A stretch of 64,000 nucleotides of DNA. Source: Desulforamulus reducens MI-1. GTDB taxonomy: Bacteria > Bacillota > Desulfotomaculia > Desulfotomaculales > Desulfotomaculaceae. The number at the start of each line of letters is the position of its first letter. Position 1 is the first letter of the stretch. This document shows, piece by piece, positions 34,811 through 43,423 of the stretch. A program made the position numbers and the translations under genes. The notes beneath the pieces were generated by a model. The model saw only the letters and a list, made by a program, of their open reading frames with translations, did not search any database and was not told the DNA's origin. The stretch covers positions 778,332-842,331 of the forward strand of contig NC_009253.1 in NCBI RefSeq assembly GCF_000016165.1, written 5' to 3'.

Positions 34811-35482
34811 ATGGGTGCCAGGGTCTTGGTTATTGATGACGACCCTAAAATAACGGCCATGTTACAGAGGGCCTTAACCTATGAAGGATACAGGGTAGAG
34901 GTAGCTAACGATGGTTATAAGGGAATGAATATGGCAAAGGAAAACCCTCCAGAGCTATTGATACTGGATATTATGTTACCTGGTTTGGACGGTTGGGAGA
35001 TTTGCCAGCGATTTAGAAAAGATAATTTCACCCCTATTTTAATCCTCAGTGCCAGGGATGAAGTGGAAAGTAAGGTAAAAGGTCTTAATTTAGGAGCAGA
35101 TGATTATTTAGGTAAACCCTTTGCATTGGAAGAACTGCTGGCTCGTGTTCAGGCTTTGCTAAGGCGAAGGATAACTGCCAATAAAGTTATTCAATTTTCG
35201 GACCTGAAAATGGATCTAGAAGCCAGGGAAGTACGTAGAGCAGGAAATTTACTTACCCTTACATCCCGGGAGTTTGATTTGCTAGCTCATTTTATGCATC
35301 ATCCGAATCAAGTATTAACTAGGGAGCAAATTATAGATCGAGTTTGGGGCTTGGACTTCACCGGAGGCTCCAATGTTCTGGAAGTCTATATTAATATGCT
35401 GCGACAGAAGATCGAAGACTATGGGTCAAGGATTATACATACGGTACGGGGAGTTGGCTATGTTCTGAAGGAGCAGGGATAA
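34811..35482 (+). CDS. OmpR/PhoB-family response regulator
   Basis: A 223-residue transcription factor. The receiver domain has the acidic pair in VLVIDDDPK, the phosphoacceptor Asp in LLILDIMLPGLDG (about residue 52) and the conserved Lys in LGKPFALEEL. A winged-helix DNA-binding domain follows (LTSREFDLLAHFMHHPNQVL, VWGLDFTGGSNVLEVYI, HTVRGVGYVL). Start ATG 34811 after GAGGGGAG. Its stop codon overlaps the kinase start (TAATG), so regulator and sensor are coupled. It probably controls htrA upstream. Confidence 0.95.
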   Translation: MGARVLVIDDDPKITAMLQRALTYEGYRVEVANDGYKGMNMAKENPPELLILDIMLPGLDGWEICQRFRKDNFTPILILSARDEVESKVKGLNLGADDYLGKPFALEELLARVQALLRRRITANKVIQFSDLKMDLEAREVRRAGNLLTLTSREFDLLAHFMHHPNQVLTREQIIDRVWGLDFTGGSNVLEVYINMLRQKIEDYGSRIIHTVRGVGYVLKEQG

Positions 35483-36906
35483 TGACAATTAGACTTAAAC
35501 TTACATTATGGTACAGCATTGTAGTAAGCTTAACTTTAATCGTTTTCTCCTTTATTATCTATACTTTTCTTTCCTATAGCTTGGCACAGGAAATTGACAG
35601 AGATTTGGCAGGTCGAGCCGTTGGTGTTATACGTTCTATTCGGGTTGTGGAAACTAGCTTTCTAACACCTCAAAAAATTGTGCTACCGGACGTGGATGTG
35701 TTTGGCTACCCCAATACCTATTTGCAGGTCGTGGATATGGACGGGCGTTTGGTGGCAAAATCCAGTAATTTGTTTAACCGGAATGTTCCCCTCAATGAAG
35801 ATACCCTTCAACAGGCGAAGAACGGTGAGAGTTTTTATGAATGGGTTGAGGTAGGAAAACAAAGGATGCGTATATATAATTACCCTTTACTGGCCCAAAA
35901 TCGGGTAGTGGGGTTGCTTCAGGTGGGACAACCCTACTCAGGGGCACAGATAGCTTTGAACCGACTTCGCTGGCTCTTATGGTTTTTTAGTGGATTGATG
36001 ATCTTGGCTGCTGCTACCATAGGGTGGTGGCTGGCCAAGGTAGCTCTTAAACCTGTAGAAAACATTACAGAGACTGCAGCATCCATTCGCCATAGTTTGA
36101 ATTTACAACAAAGGATTGCCTATGAAGGACCCAAAGATGAACTGGGGCGACTGGTGGCAACCTTAAACAGTATGCTTGATAGCCTCGAAACGGCCTATCA
36201 AGAGCTGGCTGATTCCCATGTAGCCCAAAGAAGATTCGTAGCTGACGTCTCCCATGAATTAAAAACACCTCTTACAACCATTCGGGGAAATATAGATTTA
36301 ATACGTAGAATGGGTGAAGAACATCCGGATATCCGGCAGGAAGCGATGGAGGATATAGCCTCGGAGGCAGAACGTATGAGCCGGTTAGTTCTGGACATGT
36401 TGGTGCTGGCCCGGGCAGATGCGGGTCTTACCCTACCGCTTGAGCCTGTTTTTCTTAGTAAAGTCATACAACAGGTTGGGAGGCAGGCCAAGCTATTAGC
36501 CAAAGATATTGAGTTTAAAATCACTGTGGAAGAAAGCTGTGAGCAAGTTCAAATCCTGGCGGATACTGACTATGTTAAGCAACTTGTACTTATACTATTG
36601 GATAATGCTTTTAAATACACTGCAAGTCCGGGTGTAGTTGAGCTGCTTGTGCATTGTACCCATGAACATGTTAAAATTCATGTGAAAGATAACGGAGTGG
36701 GAATTGAACAGGCTGAACTGGAGCATATTTTTGAACGTTTTTACCGGTCGGATAAATCTAGACCGGTGGGAGGAAGTGGTTTAGGATTGTCCATCGCCAA
36801 GTGGATTGCCGAACAACACCAAGCCACCATAACCGTTAACAGTATTTTGCATAAAGGAAGCACTTTTATAATAACGTTTCCGATCTTTCAGTCTACTCTA
36901 AATTAA
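35482..36906 (+). CDS. Sensor histidine kinase
   Basis: A 474-residue membrane kinase with two transmembrane helices (residues about 8-30 and 163-185) enclosing an extracytoplasmic sensor of about 130 residues, then HAMP (LAKVALKPVENITETAASIR), the phosphorylated His in VADVSHELKTPLTTIRGN and an ATPase domain with N box (LILLDNAFKYT), G1 (VKDNGVGIE) and G2 (GGSGLGLSIAKWI). It forms a two-component pair with the preceding regulator. The neighbouring htrA gene suggests that it senses cell-envelope or secretion stress, but the signal is not known. Confidence 0.95.
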   Translation: MTIRLKLTLWYSIVVSLTLIVFSFIIYTFLSYSLAQEIDRDLAGRAVGVIRSIRVVETSFLTPQKIVLPDVDVFGYPNTYLQVVDMDGRLVAKSSNLFNRNVPLNEDTLQQAKNGESFYEWVEVGKQRMRIYNYPLLAQNRVVGLLQVGQPYSGAQIALNRLRWLLWFFSGLMILAAATIGWWLAKVALKPVENITETAASIRHSLNLQQRIAYEGPKDELGRLVATLNSMLDSLETAYQELADSHVAQRRFVADVSHELKTPLTTIRGNIDLIRRMGEEHPDIRQEAMEDIASEAERMSRLVLDMLVLARADAGLTLPLEPVFLSKVIQQVGRQAKLLAKDIEFKITVEESCEQVQILADTDYVKQLVLILLDNAFKYTASPGVVELLVHCTHEHVKIHVKDNGVGIEQAELEHIFERFYRSDKSRPVGGSGLGLSIAKWIAEQHQATITVNSILHKGSTFIITFPIFQSTLN

Positions 36907-36922
36907 GTATTAGGAGGTTTCC

Positions 36923-37663
36923 GTGAATCTGCATAGATTTTCTAGAACAGAGATGTTGATAGGGGAAGAAGGTTTAGCCAAACTGGCTGCTGCCAAGGTG
37001 ATTGTCTTTGGGGTAGGTGGGGTTGGTTCTTATACGGTGGAAGCTCTGGCCCGGGCGGGGGTTGGCGAATTAACTTTAGTAGATTTTGATACCGTCGATA
37101 TTACCAATATTAATCGACAGCTACATGCTATGGACAACACCATTGGGCAATATAAGGTTGATTTAATGGCTGAAAGGGTACAATTGATTAATCCCCAGGC
37201 GAAAGTACTTCCACTAAAAATGTTCTACACTCCGGAAAATGGCGATGATTTACTCACAAAGGGTTATACTTATGTGATAGATGCCATTGATAATGTAACG
37301 GGTAAAATTGATATTATACAAAGATGTTATAAAAATAATATATCGGTGATATCCTGTATGGGTGCAGGAAATAAACTGGATCCTGCAGCCTTTCGGGTGG
37401 CAGATATCTCAGAAACCTCCGTGGATCCCCTAGCTAGGGTTATTCGACGGGAGTTAAGGAAACATGATATTCATAAAGGGGTGAAAGTGGTCTTTTCACT
37501 GGAATCGCCCCTCGTACCCAGAACAAAGCTAACCAAGGCAAAAAATGATACTGAAGTTGGAGCAAGGCAAAAATCCCTGGCACCGGGCAGCATATCCTTT
37601 GTGCCGGCGGCAGCGGGACTTATTATGGCCGGAGCGGTTGTCAGAGAGATAATACAAGTTTAA
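36923..37663 (+). CDS. tcdA: tRNA threonylcarbamoyladenosine dehydratase (TcdA/YrvM, HesA/MoeB/ThiF family)
   Basis: A 246-residue E1-like enzyme that cyclises the t6A base of tRNA to ct6A. The nucleotide-binding loop is VIVFGVGGVGSYTVEALARAG (split here as GVGGVGSYTVEAL), followed by LVDFDTVDITNINRQLHA and the catalytic Cys in VISCMGAGNKLDP, with SLESPLVP near the C terminus. Its position downstream of aspS and the 6S RNA matches Bacillus yrvM. Start GTG 36923 after AGGAGG. The gene follows the histidine kinase by 16 bases. Confidence 0.9.
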   Translation: MNLHRFSRTEMLIGEEGLAKLAAAKVIVFGVGGVGSYTVEALARAGVGELTLVDFDTVDITNINRQLHAMDNTIGQYKVDLMAERVQLINPQAKVLPLKMFYTPENGDDLLTKGYTYVIDAIDNVTGKIDIIQRCYKNNISVISCMGAGNKLDPAAFRVADISETSVDPLARVIRRELRKHDIHKGVKVVFSLESPLVPRTKLTKAKNDTEVGARQKSLAPGSISFVPAAAGLIMAGAVVREIIQV

Positions 37664-37679
37664 TAATGGCTAACTGTAT

Positions 37680-37739
37680 TTGACAAGGAGTCATGAAGAA
37701 AATATAATTGTTTTCGTCCCTTTAGGAACATCCTAAAGG
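37680..37739 (+). promoter_or_regulatory. Consensus promoter and leader hairpin of trxA
   Basis: TTGACA (37680-37685) and TATAAT (37703-37708) are exactly 17 bp apart. A hairpin CCTTTAGG/CCTAAAGG (37719-37726 with 37732-37739) follows at the start of the transcript and may stabilise the mRNA. Confidence 0.85.
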
Positions 37740-37766
37740 TCTAAAAAAGGATAGGGAGATGTGTTT

Positions 37767-38093
37767 ATGGCCGAAAACATAGTGGGTTTGACAGATGACA
37801 ACTTCAAAAACACAATCCAAGCGGAACAATTACCGGTATTAGTTGACTTTTGGGCTAACTGGTGTGGACCTTGCAAAATGATTGCTCCGGAAGTTGAAGG
37901 TTTGGCTGCAGAATTTGAAGGTCAGGTACTAGTGTGCAAGTTGAACGTAGACGAAAGCAGAGAAACTCCAAATAGCTTGGGTGTCATGAGCATCCCAACT
38001 CTAATCCTTTTTAAGAATGGTCAAGAAGTAGAACGAACAATCGGCTTTCGAAAGAAAGAGGAACTGAGGGGTCTAATCAAAAAATATCTCTAA
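37767..38093 (+). CDS. trxA: Thioredoxin
   Basis: A 108-residue cytosolic disulfide reductant. The active site is FWANWCGPCKMIAPE (WCGPC at about residues 29-33), with the cis-Pro in VMSIPTLILFKNG. Length is normal. Start is ATG 37767, eight bases after GGGAG; an in-frame GTG two codons upstream is less likely. It has its own consensus promoter and terminator, so it is monocistronic and probably strongly expressed. Confidence 0.96.
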   Translation: MAENIVGLTDDNFKNTIQAEQLPVLVDFWANWCGPCKMIAPEVEGLAAEFEGQVLVCKLNVDESRETPNSLGVMSIPTLILFKNGQEVERTIGFRKKEELRGLIKKYL

Positions 38094-38164
38094 TTAGTTT
38101 GTAGGGTATATACTGCTTAGTTTTCCAGAAAGTCTTTTAATTAAAAATAAACTTATTTGAATAG

Positions 38165-38189
38165 TACCACCCAAAAGGTGGTATTTTTT
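38165..38189 (+). terminator. Terminator of trxA
   Basis: TACCACC pairs with GGTGGTA around CAAAA, followed by seven T residues. Confidence 0.85.
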
Positions 38190-38240
38190 TATATTAGATT
38201 TTCTAAGTTTTAAACTTGAGTGTTTTGGTCGGAATTAATA

Positions 38241-38299
38241 TTGACAACCCAAAAAACAAATGGTATTATATCCCCAGAAAACCGAGTGGTTTACTTGGG
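38241..38299 (+). promoter_or_regulatory. Promoter and palindromic operator of the isc operon
   Basis: TTGACA (38241-38246) and TATTAT (38264-38269) are 17 bp apart. Just downstream, CCCCAGAAAACC (38272-38283) and GGTTTACTTGGG (38288-38299) form an inverted repeat matching at 10 of 12 positions around GAGT. It sits where an Rrf2/IscR repressor would block its own promoter. Confidence 0.7.
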
Positions 38300-38320
38300 A
38301 TTGTAAGGGGGGGATGTTAC

Positions 38321-38770
38321 TTGCGGCTGTCCACAAAGGGTCATTATGGACTTAAGGCAATGTTTGACTTGGCCATGCATTATGGGTCCGAGCCAATCCC
38401 CTTAAAGGTAGTGGCCGAGCGGCAAAATATATCCGAACATTACCTGGAGCAACTAATTGCAGTTTTGCGAAAGGTGGGTCTTGTAAAAAGTATTCGGGGA
38501 GCGCAAGGTGGCTATATATTGGCCAAGCCTCCTTCAGATATAAAGGTGGGGGATGTTGTGAGGGCCTTGGAAGGTCCCATTGCTCCACTGGATTGTGTAA
38601 GTGAATTGGAACCAACTGTCTGCGAAAAGGTTGATTATTGTATTTCAAGGGATATATGGGCTAGGGTGAGGGACAGCATAGCGGAGGTATTGGATTCCAT
38701 AACCTTGGAGGATATGTGCCTGGAGGCGCAAAAGGCGCAAAGTAATCAGATTGAGTCAAAACATATATAA
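38321..38770 (+). CDS. iscR: Rrf2-family Fe-S cluster regulator (IscR-like)
   Basis: A 149-residue winged-helix regulator: LRLSTKGHYGLKAMFDLAMH, recognition helix region ISEHYLEQLIAVLRKVGLV and the wing RGAQGGYILAKPP. The three cysteines that would hold a [2Fe-2S] cluster are present (LDCVSELEPTVCEKVDYC). I start it at TTG 38321, six bases after TAAGGGGGGG; the longer open frame from 38216 runs back through the promoter and operator and cannot be translated from this transcript. It heads the iscR-iscS-iscU-mnmA operon and most likely represses it when clusters are plentiful. Confidence 0.93.
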   Translation: MRLSTKGHYGLKAMFDLAMHYGSEPIPLKVVAERQNISEHYLEQLIAVLRKVGLVKSIRGAQGGYILAKPPSDIKVGDVVRALEGPIAPLDCVSELEPTVCEKVDYCISRDIWARVRDSIAEVLDSITLEDMCLEAQKAQSNQIESKHI

Positions 38771-38793
38771 GGTATTATAAGGAGGAGCAAACC

Positions 38794-40038
38794 ATGCGAA
38801 AAGTTTATTTCGACCACTCAGCAACAACTCCTGTTGATCCTGCTGTTGTAGAAGAGATGATGAAATACTTAACCGAACATTTCGGTAATCCCTCCAGCAT
38901 CCATGCCTTCGGACGTGAAGCCAGGAAGGCCGTAGAAAAAGCACGTCAACAGGTGGCAACAGCCATTGGAGCATCCAGTGTGGGCGAAATCAGCTTCACT
39001 AGCTGTGGCACAGAATCTGATAATATGGCCATTCGTGGTGTAGCCTATGCAAATCGTCAAAAGGGTAACCATATTATTACCACTGCTGCAGAACATAGTG
39101 CTGTCTTAGCCTGCTGTAAACAATTGGAGAGAGAAGGCTTTTCTGTAACTGTTTTACCTTTGGATGAATACGGCAGAGTAACTGCACAGCAGGTTGCTGA
39201 TGCTATTACTGATAAAACGATTTTAATTTCTGTTATGCATGCTAATAATGAAATTGGTACCATTATGCCCATTAGGGAAATCAGTGAAGTTGCTAGGGCC
39301 AAAAGGATTCTTTTCCATACAGACGCGGTACAAAGTGTTGGCAAAATTCCTGTAAATGTAGATGAACTGGGAGTGGATTTGCTGACCTTGTCTGGACATA
39401 AAATATATGGTCCTAAGGGTATTGGGGCCATGTACATTCGTAAAGGTACTTTCTGGCAACCCATTACCTTTGGTGGTGGACAGGAACGCCGGCGGCGTCC
39501 AGGGACTGAAAATGTGGCAGGTATTGTTGGCCTGGGCAAAGCCATCGAAATGGCAACAGAAAATATGTATGCTGATGCTGAAAGACTGTCCAAATATAGA
39601 GATCGCATTATCACAGAGGTTCTTGAAAAAATCCCTAATACCATCTTGACTGGTCACCCTCAGGAACGCCTGCCAAACCATGTAAGCTTCTGCTTCCGGT
39701 TTATTGAAGGCGAATCCATGCTTCTTATGTTGGATATGAAGGGTATTGCCATTTCCAGTGGTTCTGCCTGTACTTCCGGTTCGCTGGAACCTTCCCACGT
39801 GTTGACAGCTATTGGCCTATCTAAGGAAGTGGCCCACGGATCCCTGCGCTTGACCATGGGTAAAATCAATACTGAGGAGGATGTAGAATACTTCCTGGAG
39901 GTACTGCCCCCCATTATTGAGAGATTAAGAGAAATGTCCCCACTCAGTGAAGGATGCAATCCCTGTGCTTGCAGTTCTTGTACTGTTCATGACGATGATC
40001 ACCACCATGATCATGGGGAATTTGAAGACGAGTTTTAA
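38794..40038 (+). CDS. iscS: Cysteine desulfurase IscS/NifS with a Cys/His-rich tail
   Basis: A 414-residue PLP enzyme that takes sulfur from cysteine for Fe-S clusters and tRNA thiolation. PLP lysine is in TLSGHKIYGPKG (about residue 203), and the catalytic Cys in SSGSACTSGSLEPSHVL (about 326). The family norm is 380-400 residues; here the last 25 form an unusual tail (EGCNPCACSSCTVHDDDHHH, then DHGEFEDEF) with four Cys and a His run, suggesting metal binding. Start ATG 38794 after AAGGAGGAG. iscU follows, then mnmA, both of which use its sulfur. Confidence 0.95.
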   Translation: MRKVYFDHSATTPVDPAVVEEMMKYLTEHFGNPSSIHAFGREARKAVEKARQQVATAIGASSVGEISFTSCGTESDNMAIRGVAYANRQKGNHIITTAAEHSAVLACCKQLEREGFSVTVLPLDEYGRVTAQQVADAITDKTILISVMHANNEIGTIMPIREISEVARAKRILFHTDAVQSVGKIPVNVDELGVDLLTLSGHKIYGPKGIGAMYIRKGTFWQPITFGGGQERRRRPGTENVAGIVGLGKAIEMATENMYADAERLSKYRDRIITEVLEKIPNTILTGHPQERLPNHVSFCFRFIEGESMLLMLDMKGIAISSGSACTSGSLEPSHVLTAIGLSKEVAHGSLRLTMGKINTEEDVEYFLEVLPPIIERLREMSPLSEGCNPCACSSCTVHDDDHHHDHGEFEDEF

Positions 40039-40071
40039 TAATTATTGTATTGGGAGCAAGGAGGTCTACTT

Positions 40072-40443
40072 ATGTACACTGAAAAAGTAATGGATCATTT
40101 TACCAATCCCCGTAATGTAGGAGAAATTGAGAATGCTGATGGTATCGGTCAGGTTGGAAACCCCAGTTGTGGGGATATAATGAAAATAACACTTAAGGTA
40201 GAAGATAATATAATTAAGGATATTAAATTTAAAACCTTTGGTTGTGGGGCAGCCGTTGCTACCAGTAGCATGGTAACAGAAATGGCCATGGGTAAAACCA
40301 TTGATGAAGCCCTTACCATTACTAACAAAGCTGTAGCAGAGGCCCTCGAAGGACTCCCTCCGGCTAAGATGCACTGTTCCAATTTGGCTGCAGATGCTTT
40401 AAAGGTGGCCATTGAAGACTACTTGAAAAAACAAAATGTGTAG
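40072..40443 (+). CDS. iscU: Iron-sulfur cluster scaffold IscU/NifU N-terminal type
   Basis: A 123-residue scaffold on which IscS sulfur and iron are built into clusters. The three ligand cysteines are in GNPSCGDIMKI, KTFGCGAAVATSS and KMHCSNLAADAL. The family length is about 125 residues. Start ATG 40072 after GCAAGGAGGT; the frame is open nine codons further up but without a ribosome site. It lies 33 bases after iscS and 10 bases before mnmA. Confidence 0.95.
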   Translation: MYTEKVMDHFTNPRNVGEIENADGIGQVGNPSCGDIMKITLKVEDNIIKDIKFKTFGCGAAVATSSMVTEMAMGKTIDEALTITNKAVAEALEGLPPAKMHCSNLAADALKVAIEDYLKKQNV

Positions 40444-40453
40444 GTGATGCCTT

Positions 40454-41557
40454 TTGGCAATCCAAAAAAGAGTGCTAGTGGCTATGAGCGGCGGGGTTGA
40501 CAGTTCAGTTACCGCCGCCCTTTTACAACAGCAGGGTTATGATATAGTAGGTGTAACCATGCAGATATGGGATCCCGAGGTTACAGTGGTGGGGGATGAT
40601 TATGTGGGTTGCTGCTCCCTCACAGCTGTTGATGATGCACGCAGAGTAGCAAATGTCCTAGGTATCCCTTATTATGTGCTTAATTTCCGAGAACTTTTTA
40701 CAGAAAAAGTAATTCAGTACTTTGTGGATGAATATTTTCAAGGTCGTACACCCAATCCTTGCATTGCCTGCAATCGTTTTATTAAATTTGAAGCTCTCTT
40801 GCAAAGGGCTCGTCAGATGGGATTTGATTATATTGCCACCGGGCATTATGCAAGGTTAGGCTATAGTGAGGAATTCCAACGTTATACGGTAAAAAAGGCC
40901 CTAGATGATAAAAAAGATCAAAGCTATGTCCTTTATGGTTTTACACAGGACCAAATTGCCCATACACTCATGCCACTGGCCGATTATACGAAGGATCAGG
41001 TACGTGGCATTGCAAAAGAAATGGGATTACCCACCTATTCAAAACCGGAAAGCCAAGAAATTTGTTTTGTTCATGATAACAATTACCGTAATTTCTTGGA
41101 TGAAAGATCCCAAGGGGGGATTAAACCAGGACCCTTTAAGGATTTGGCAGGGAATGTTCTGGGGGAGCATAAAGGAATACCCTTTTACACCATTGGTCAA
41201 CGTAGGGGGCTTGGCTTAGCAACCGGAGAACGGACCTACGTTATAGACATTGACCCGGATAATAATGTGGTAACCGTGGGGTCGGAGGAGGCCATCTGGG
41301 GAACGGAATTGATTGCATCTGAAAACAATTTCATCCTGTTTGAAAATCTTACTGGGCCCCAGGAGTTGGAGGCACAGGTTCGCTACAACAGTAAGCCATC
41401 TCCCGCAATTATCGAGCCCTATGGGGAAGGTTTAGTTAAGGTAACCTTTAAATATCCCCAGCGCGCTATTACACCCGGACAAGCCGTGGTTTATTACCAA
41501 GGGGATTATTTAGTGGGTGGCGGAACCATTGAAAAGACCATAAAACAAAAGAATTAG
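40454..41557 (+). CDS. mnmA: tRNA-specific 2-thiouridylase MnmA
   Basis: A 367-residue enzyme that puts sulfur on U34 of tRNA-Lys, Glu and Gln. The ATP-pyrophosphatase P-loop is VAMSGGVDSSVTAALL (about residues 9-24); the two catalytic cysteines lie in RTPNPCIACNRFIKF (about 102) and SQEICFVHDNNY (about 200). A central and a C-terminal beta-barrel domain follow. Start is TTG 40454 after TAGGTGATG. It is the last gene of the isc operon, supplied with sulfur by IscS, as in many Firmicutes. Confidence 0.96.
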   Translation: MAIQKRVLVAMSGGVDSSVTAALLQQQGYDIVGVTMQIWDPEVTVVGDDYVGCCSLTAVDDARRVANVLGIPYYVLNFRELFTEKVIQYFVDEYFQGRTPNPCIACNRFIKFEALLQRARQMGFDYIATGHYARLGYSEEFQRYTVKKALDDKKDQSYVLYGFTQDQIAHTLMPLADYTKDQVRGIAKEMGLPTYSKPESQEICFVHDNNYRNFLDERSQGGIKPGPFKDLAGNVLGEHKGIPFYTIGQRRGLGLATGERTYVIDIDPDNNVVTVGSEEAIWGTELIASENNFILFENLTGPQELEAQVRYNSKPSPAIIEPYGEGLVKVTFKYPQRAITPGQAVVYYQGDYLVGGGTIEKTIKQKN

Positions 41558-41566
41558 AAACCTACT

Positions 41567-41594
41567 AAAGAGTGCTAAAAGGCACTCTTTTTTT
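41567..41594 (+). terminator. Terminator of the isc-mnmA operon
   Basis: AAAGAGTGC (41567-41575) pairs with GCACTCTTT (41582-41590), within a run of eight T residues. Confidence 0.85.
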
Positions 41595-41768
41595 TAACTA
41601 AGCCAATATATTTTGAAATTTTACTAAAAATGCTATTGGCATTGCATATTTAAAGATAGAGCAAGGATAGATTGTTGATTATTTAATAATACTTCCAGCC
41701 AGTGCATTTTTAGTCTATTCAATGGTAATAATAGATCACAGTAGGATTTAAAAAGGGGGCCCATTAAC

Positions 41769-41942
41769 GTGAATTGCCCGATTTGTGGTGGTAAAGCCAC
41801 TGGTAAAGTTGGCATTGACCAATATTATTGTTGGGACTGCTGTGTGGAATACCGTTTAAAAAAAGAAGGTGTAGATGTTTTTGAGGTGGCTGAGGATGGT
41901 AGTTTAGTTTCCTTTGACCCGCACAATACAGGCTTATACTAG
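41769..41942 (+). CDS. Small zinc-ribbon protein (57 residues)
   Basis: GTG 41769, after AAAAAGGGGG, opens a frame that reads MNCPICGGKATGKVGIDQYY, then CWDCCVEYRLKKEGVDVFEV and a short acidic C terminus. CPIC and CWDC give a four-cysteine zinc ribbon in the first 25 residues. The family is not known to me, but similar small zinc-ribbon proteins are frequent in Peptococcaceae. A 58-residue YtxH-like gene starts 20 bases downstream; the two probably form an operon. Confidence 0.75.
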   Translation: MNCPICGGKATGKVGIDQYYCWDCCVEYRLKKEGVDVFEVAEDGSLVSFDPHNTGLY

Positions 41943-41961
41943 TCTAGGGGGTGATTTGAAC

Positions 41962-42138
41962 ATGGGATTCTGGAGGGGTGTTATAACAGGGAGTTTGCTT
42001 GGTGCAGCAATGGGTATGGTCTTTAAACCACAATGTAAACCTGAAGGTTTATTTTTGAAAAATACTCAAACTGCCAGCCGTCGTGCACAGAAGATGATGA
42101 AGGGTATGACCAAGAAGGTAAATGATATAGTCAAGTAA
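41962..42138 (+). CDS. YtxH-like small membrane-associated protein
   Basis: A 58-residue protein starting at ATG 41962, seven bases after GGGGGTGA. It opens with MGFWRGVITGSLLGAAMGMV, a glycine-rich hydrophobic helix typical of YtxH/general-stress proteins, followed by a basic helix (RRAQKMMKGMTKKVNDIVK). Probably a membrane-bound or membrane-associated stress protein. It follows the zinc-ribbon gene and ends before a terminator. Function unknown. Confidence 0.75.
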   Translation: MGFWRGVITGSLLGAAMGMVFKPQCKPEGLFLKNTQTASRRAQKMMKGMTKKVNDIVK

Positions 42139-42146
42139 ATGAAGAG

Positions 42147-42172
42147 AGTGGGGACTCTGGTCCTCACTTTTT
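42147..42172 (+). terminator. Terminator after the YtxH-like gene
   Basis: AGTGGGGAC pairs with GTCCTCACT (one G-T pair), followed by TTTTTAT. Confidence 0.75.
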
Positions 42173-42248
42173 ATACTCTCAGCCTTAAATTTTTATATGG
42201 TTTCAAGGAGTGTAAGCCAGATAAATTTTGTGTTGCAAGGAGGAACCT

Positions 42249-43280
42249 ATGGCCTGGTGGAAGGAAAAGTGTACCTATCGTTATCTTTTTCTTTCTTTTT
42301 TAATTGGTCTTATTTTATTTTTTCTATACCTTATCAGGGGGCTATTTGTCCCTTTTATCCTTGCTATCGTACTGGTATACATGCTGAATCCTTTAGTTGA
42401 ACGCATGGAGAAACGGGGTTCTCCTAGGGTAGTGGCAATCTTAATTCTTTATCTAGGGGTTGTTATTGTGGCAACCAGCCTACTTATGTATGGAGTCCCT
42501 AGGATGGTCAATCAATTGGAAAAAATGGTAGAAAATATACCCCTTTATACTGACCAAGTAGAGGAGATAGTACGCAATATTCAAAAACGTTTTGCTGATA
42601 GTTCTATGCCCCCGGGTGTACAACAGATAGTGGATGAACGAATTCGCTGGGTTGAATCAAGGGTTTTAGCTATAGTCCGAAAATCAATGGATCTATTAAT
42701 GGCATTATTAAGTAATTTGTTTTATATTGCACTGGCCCCGGTTTTAGCCTTTTATATTATGAAGGATCTAAAACTGATCAAAAATTGGACTCGCTCCATT
42801 GTACCCAAAGAACTGGTTGAAGATGTTTTTTACTTGGCCAGGAAAGTAGATGATGTTTTTTCTAATTTTATCCGAGGGCACTTAACGGTAGTTGTTATTG
42901 TTGGTATTTTATCGAGCTTAGCTTTCATGGTTATTGGCCTGGAATTTGCTGCGATGTTTGGGATTATTGCAGGCATAGCTGAGCTAATTCCTTACTTTGG
43001 CCCCTTGATTGGTGCTGCACCGGCAGTGGGTATCGCCTTGTTACATTCAAAATATATGACACTGAAGGTGATATTGGCAGTTTTGATTATTCAGCAGGTG
43101 GAGGGAAATATCATATCTCCTAAAATTATGGGCAATTGTATGGGACTTCATCCCCTTGTCATTATTGTTGCCTTGCTGGCAGGGGGGCACTTGTTTGGTA
43201 TTGCAGGTATGCTTTTAGCAGTACCACTGGCTGCCATTATTAAAATAATTGTTTCTTTTGTTTGGAGAAAATTAATTTAA
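42249..43280 (+). CDS. AI-2E/PerM-family membrane permease
   Basis: A 343-residue integral membrane protein with about seven to eight helices. Family marks include the N-terminal pair of helices (LFLSFLIGLILFFLYLIRGL), the central soluble segment, then FIRGHLTVVVIVGILSSLAF, ELIPYFGPLIGAAPAVGIAL and EGNIISPKIMGNCMGLHPLV. Members export small molecules or ions (Na+/H+ antiport and AI-2 release have been described); this member's substrate is unknown. Start ATG 42249 after AAGGAGG. It precedes alaS, a common order in clostridia. Confidence 0.92.
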   Translation: MAWWKEKCTYRYLFLSFLIGLILFFLYLIRGLFVPFILAIVLVYMLNPLVERMEKRGSPRVVAILILYLGVVIVATSLLMYGVPRMVNQLEKMVENIPLYTDQVEEIVRNIQKRFADSSMPPGVQQIVDERIRWVESRVLAIVRKSMDLLMALLSNLFYIALAPVLAFYIMKDLKLIKNWTRSIVPKELVEDVFYLARKVDDVFSNFIRGHLTVVVIVGILSSLAFMVIGLEFAAMFGIIAGIAELIPYFGPLIGAAPAVGIALLHSKYMTLKVILAVLIIQQVEGNIISPKIMGNCMGLHPLVIIVALLAGGHLFGIAGMLLAVPLAAIIKIIVSFVWRKLI

Positions 43281-43321
43281 CCAAAGACAGCTTATGATGA
43301 TTGAGGATACCCCCAGTTAGC

Positions 43322-43350
43322 TTGACCACTGCATAAAATTACTATAAGAT
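43322..43350 (+). promoter_or_regulatory. Promoter of alaS
   Basis: TTGACC (43322-43327) and TAAGAT (43345-43350), 17 bp apart; no T-box is seen in the 70-base leader. Confidence 0.65.
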
Positions 43351-43423
43351 ATAAATATTTGAAGGATAATGTAGTAAAGTGCCGTATAACCCGGTTTATT
43401 CACCAATTAGGAGGTAATTTAAA

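Noticed and set aside
38216-38320. A longer N terminus for the IscR-like protein starting at 38216.
   Set aside because: It would be encoded by DNA that contains the promoter and operator, and the TTG at 38321 has a strong ribosome site.
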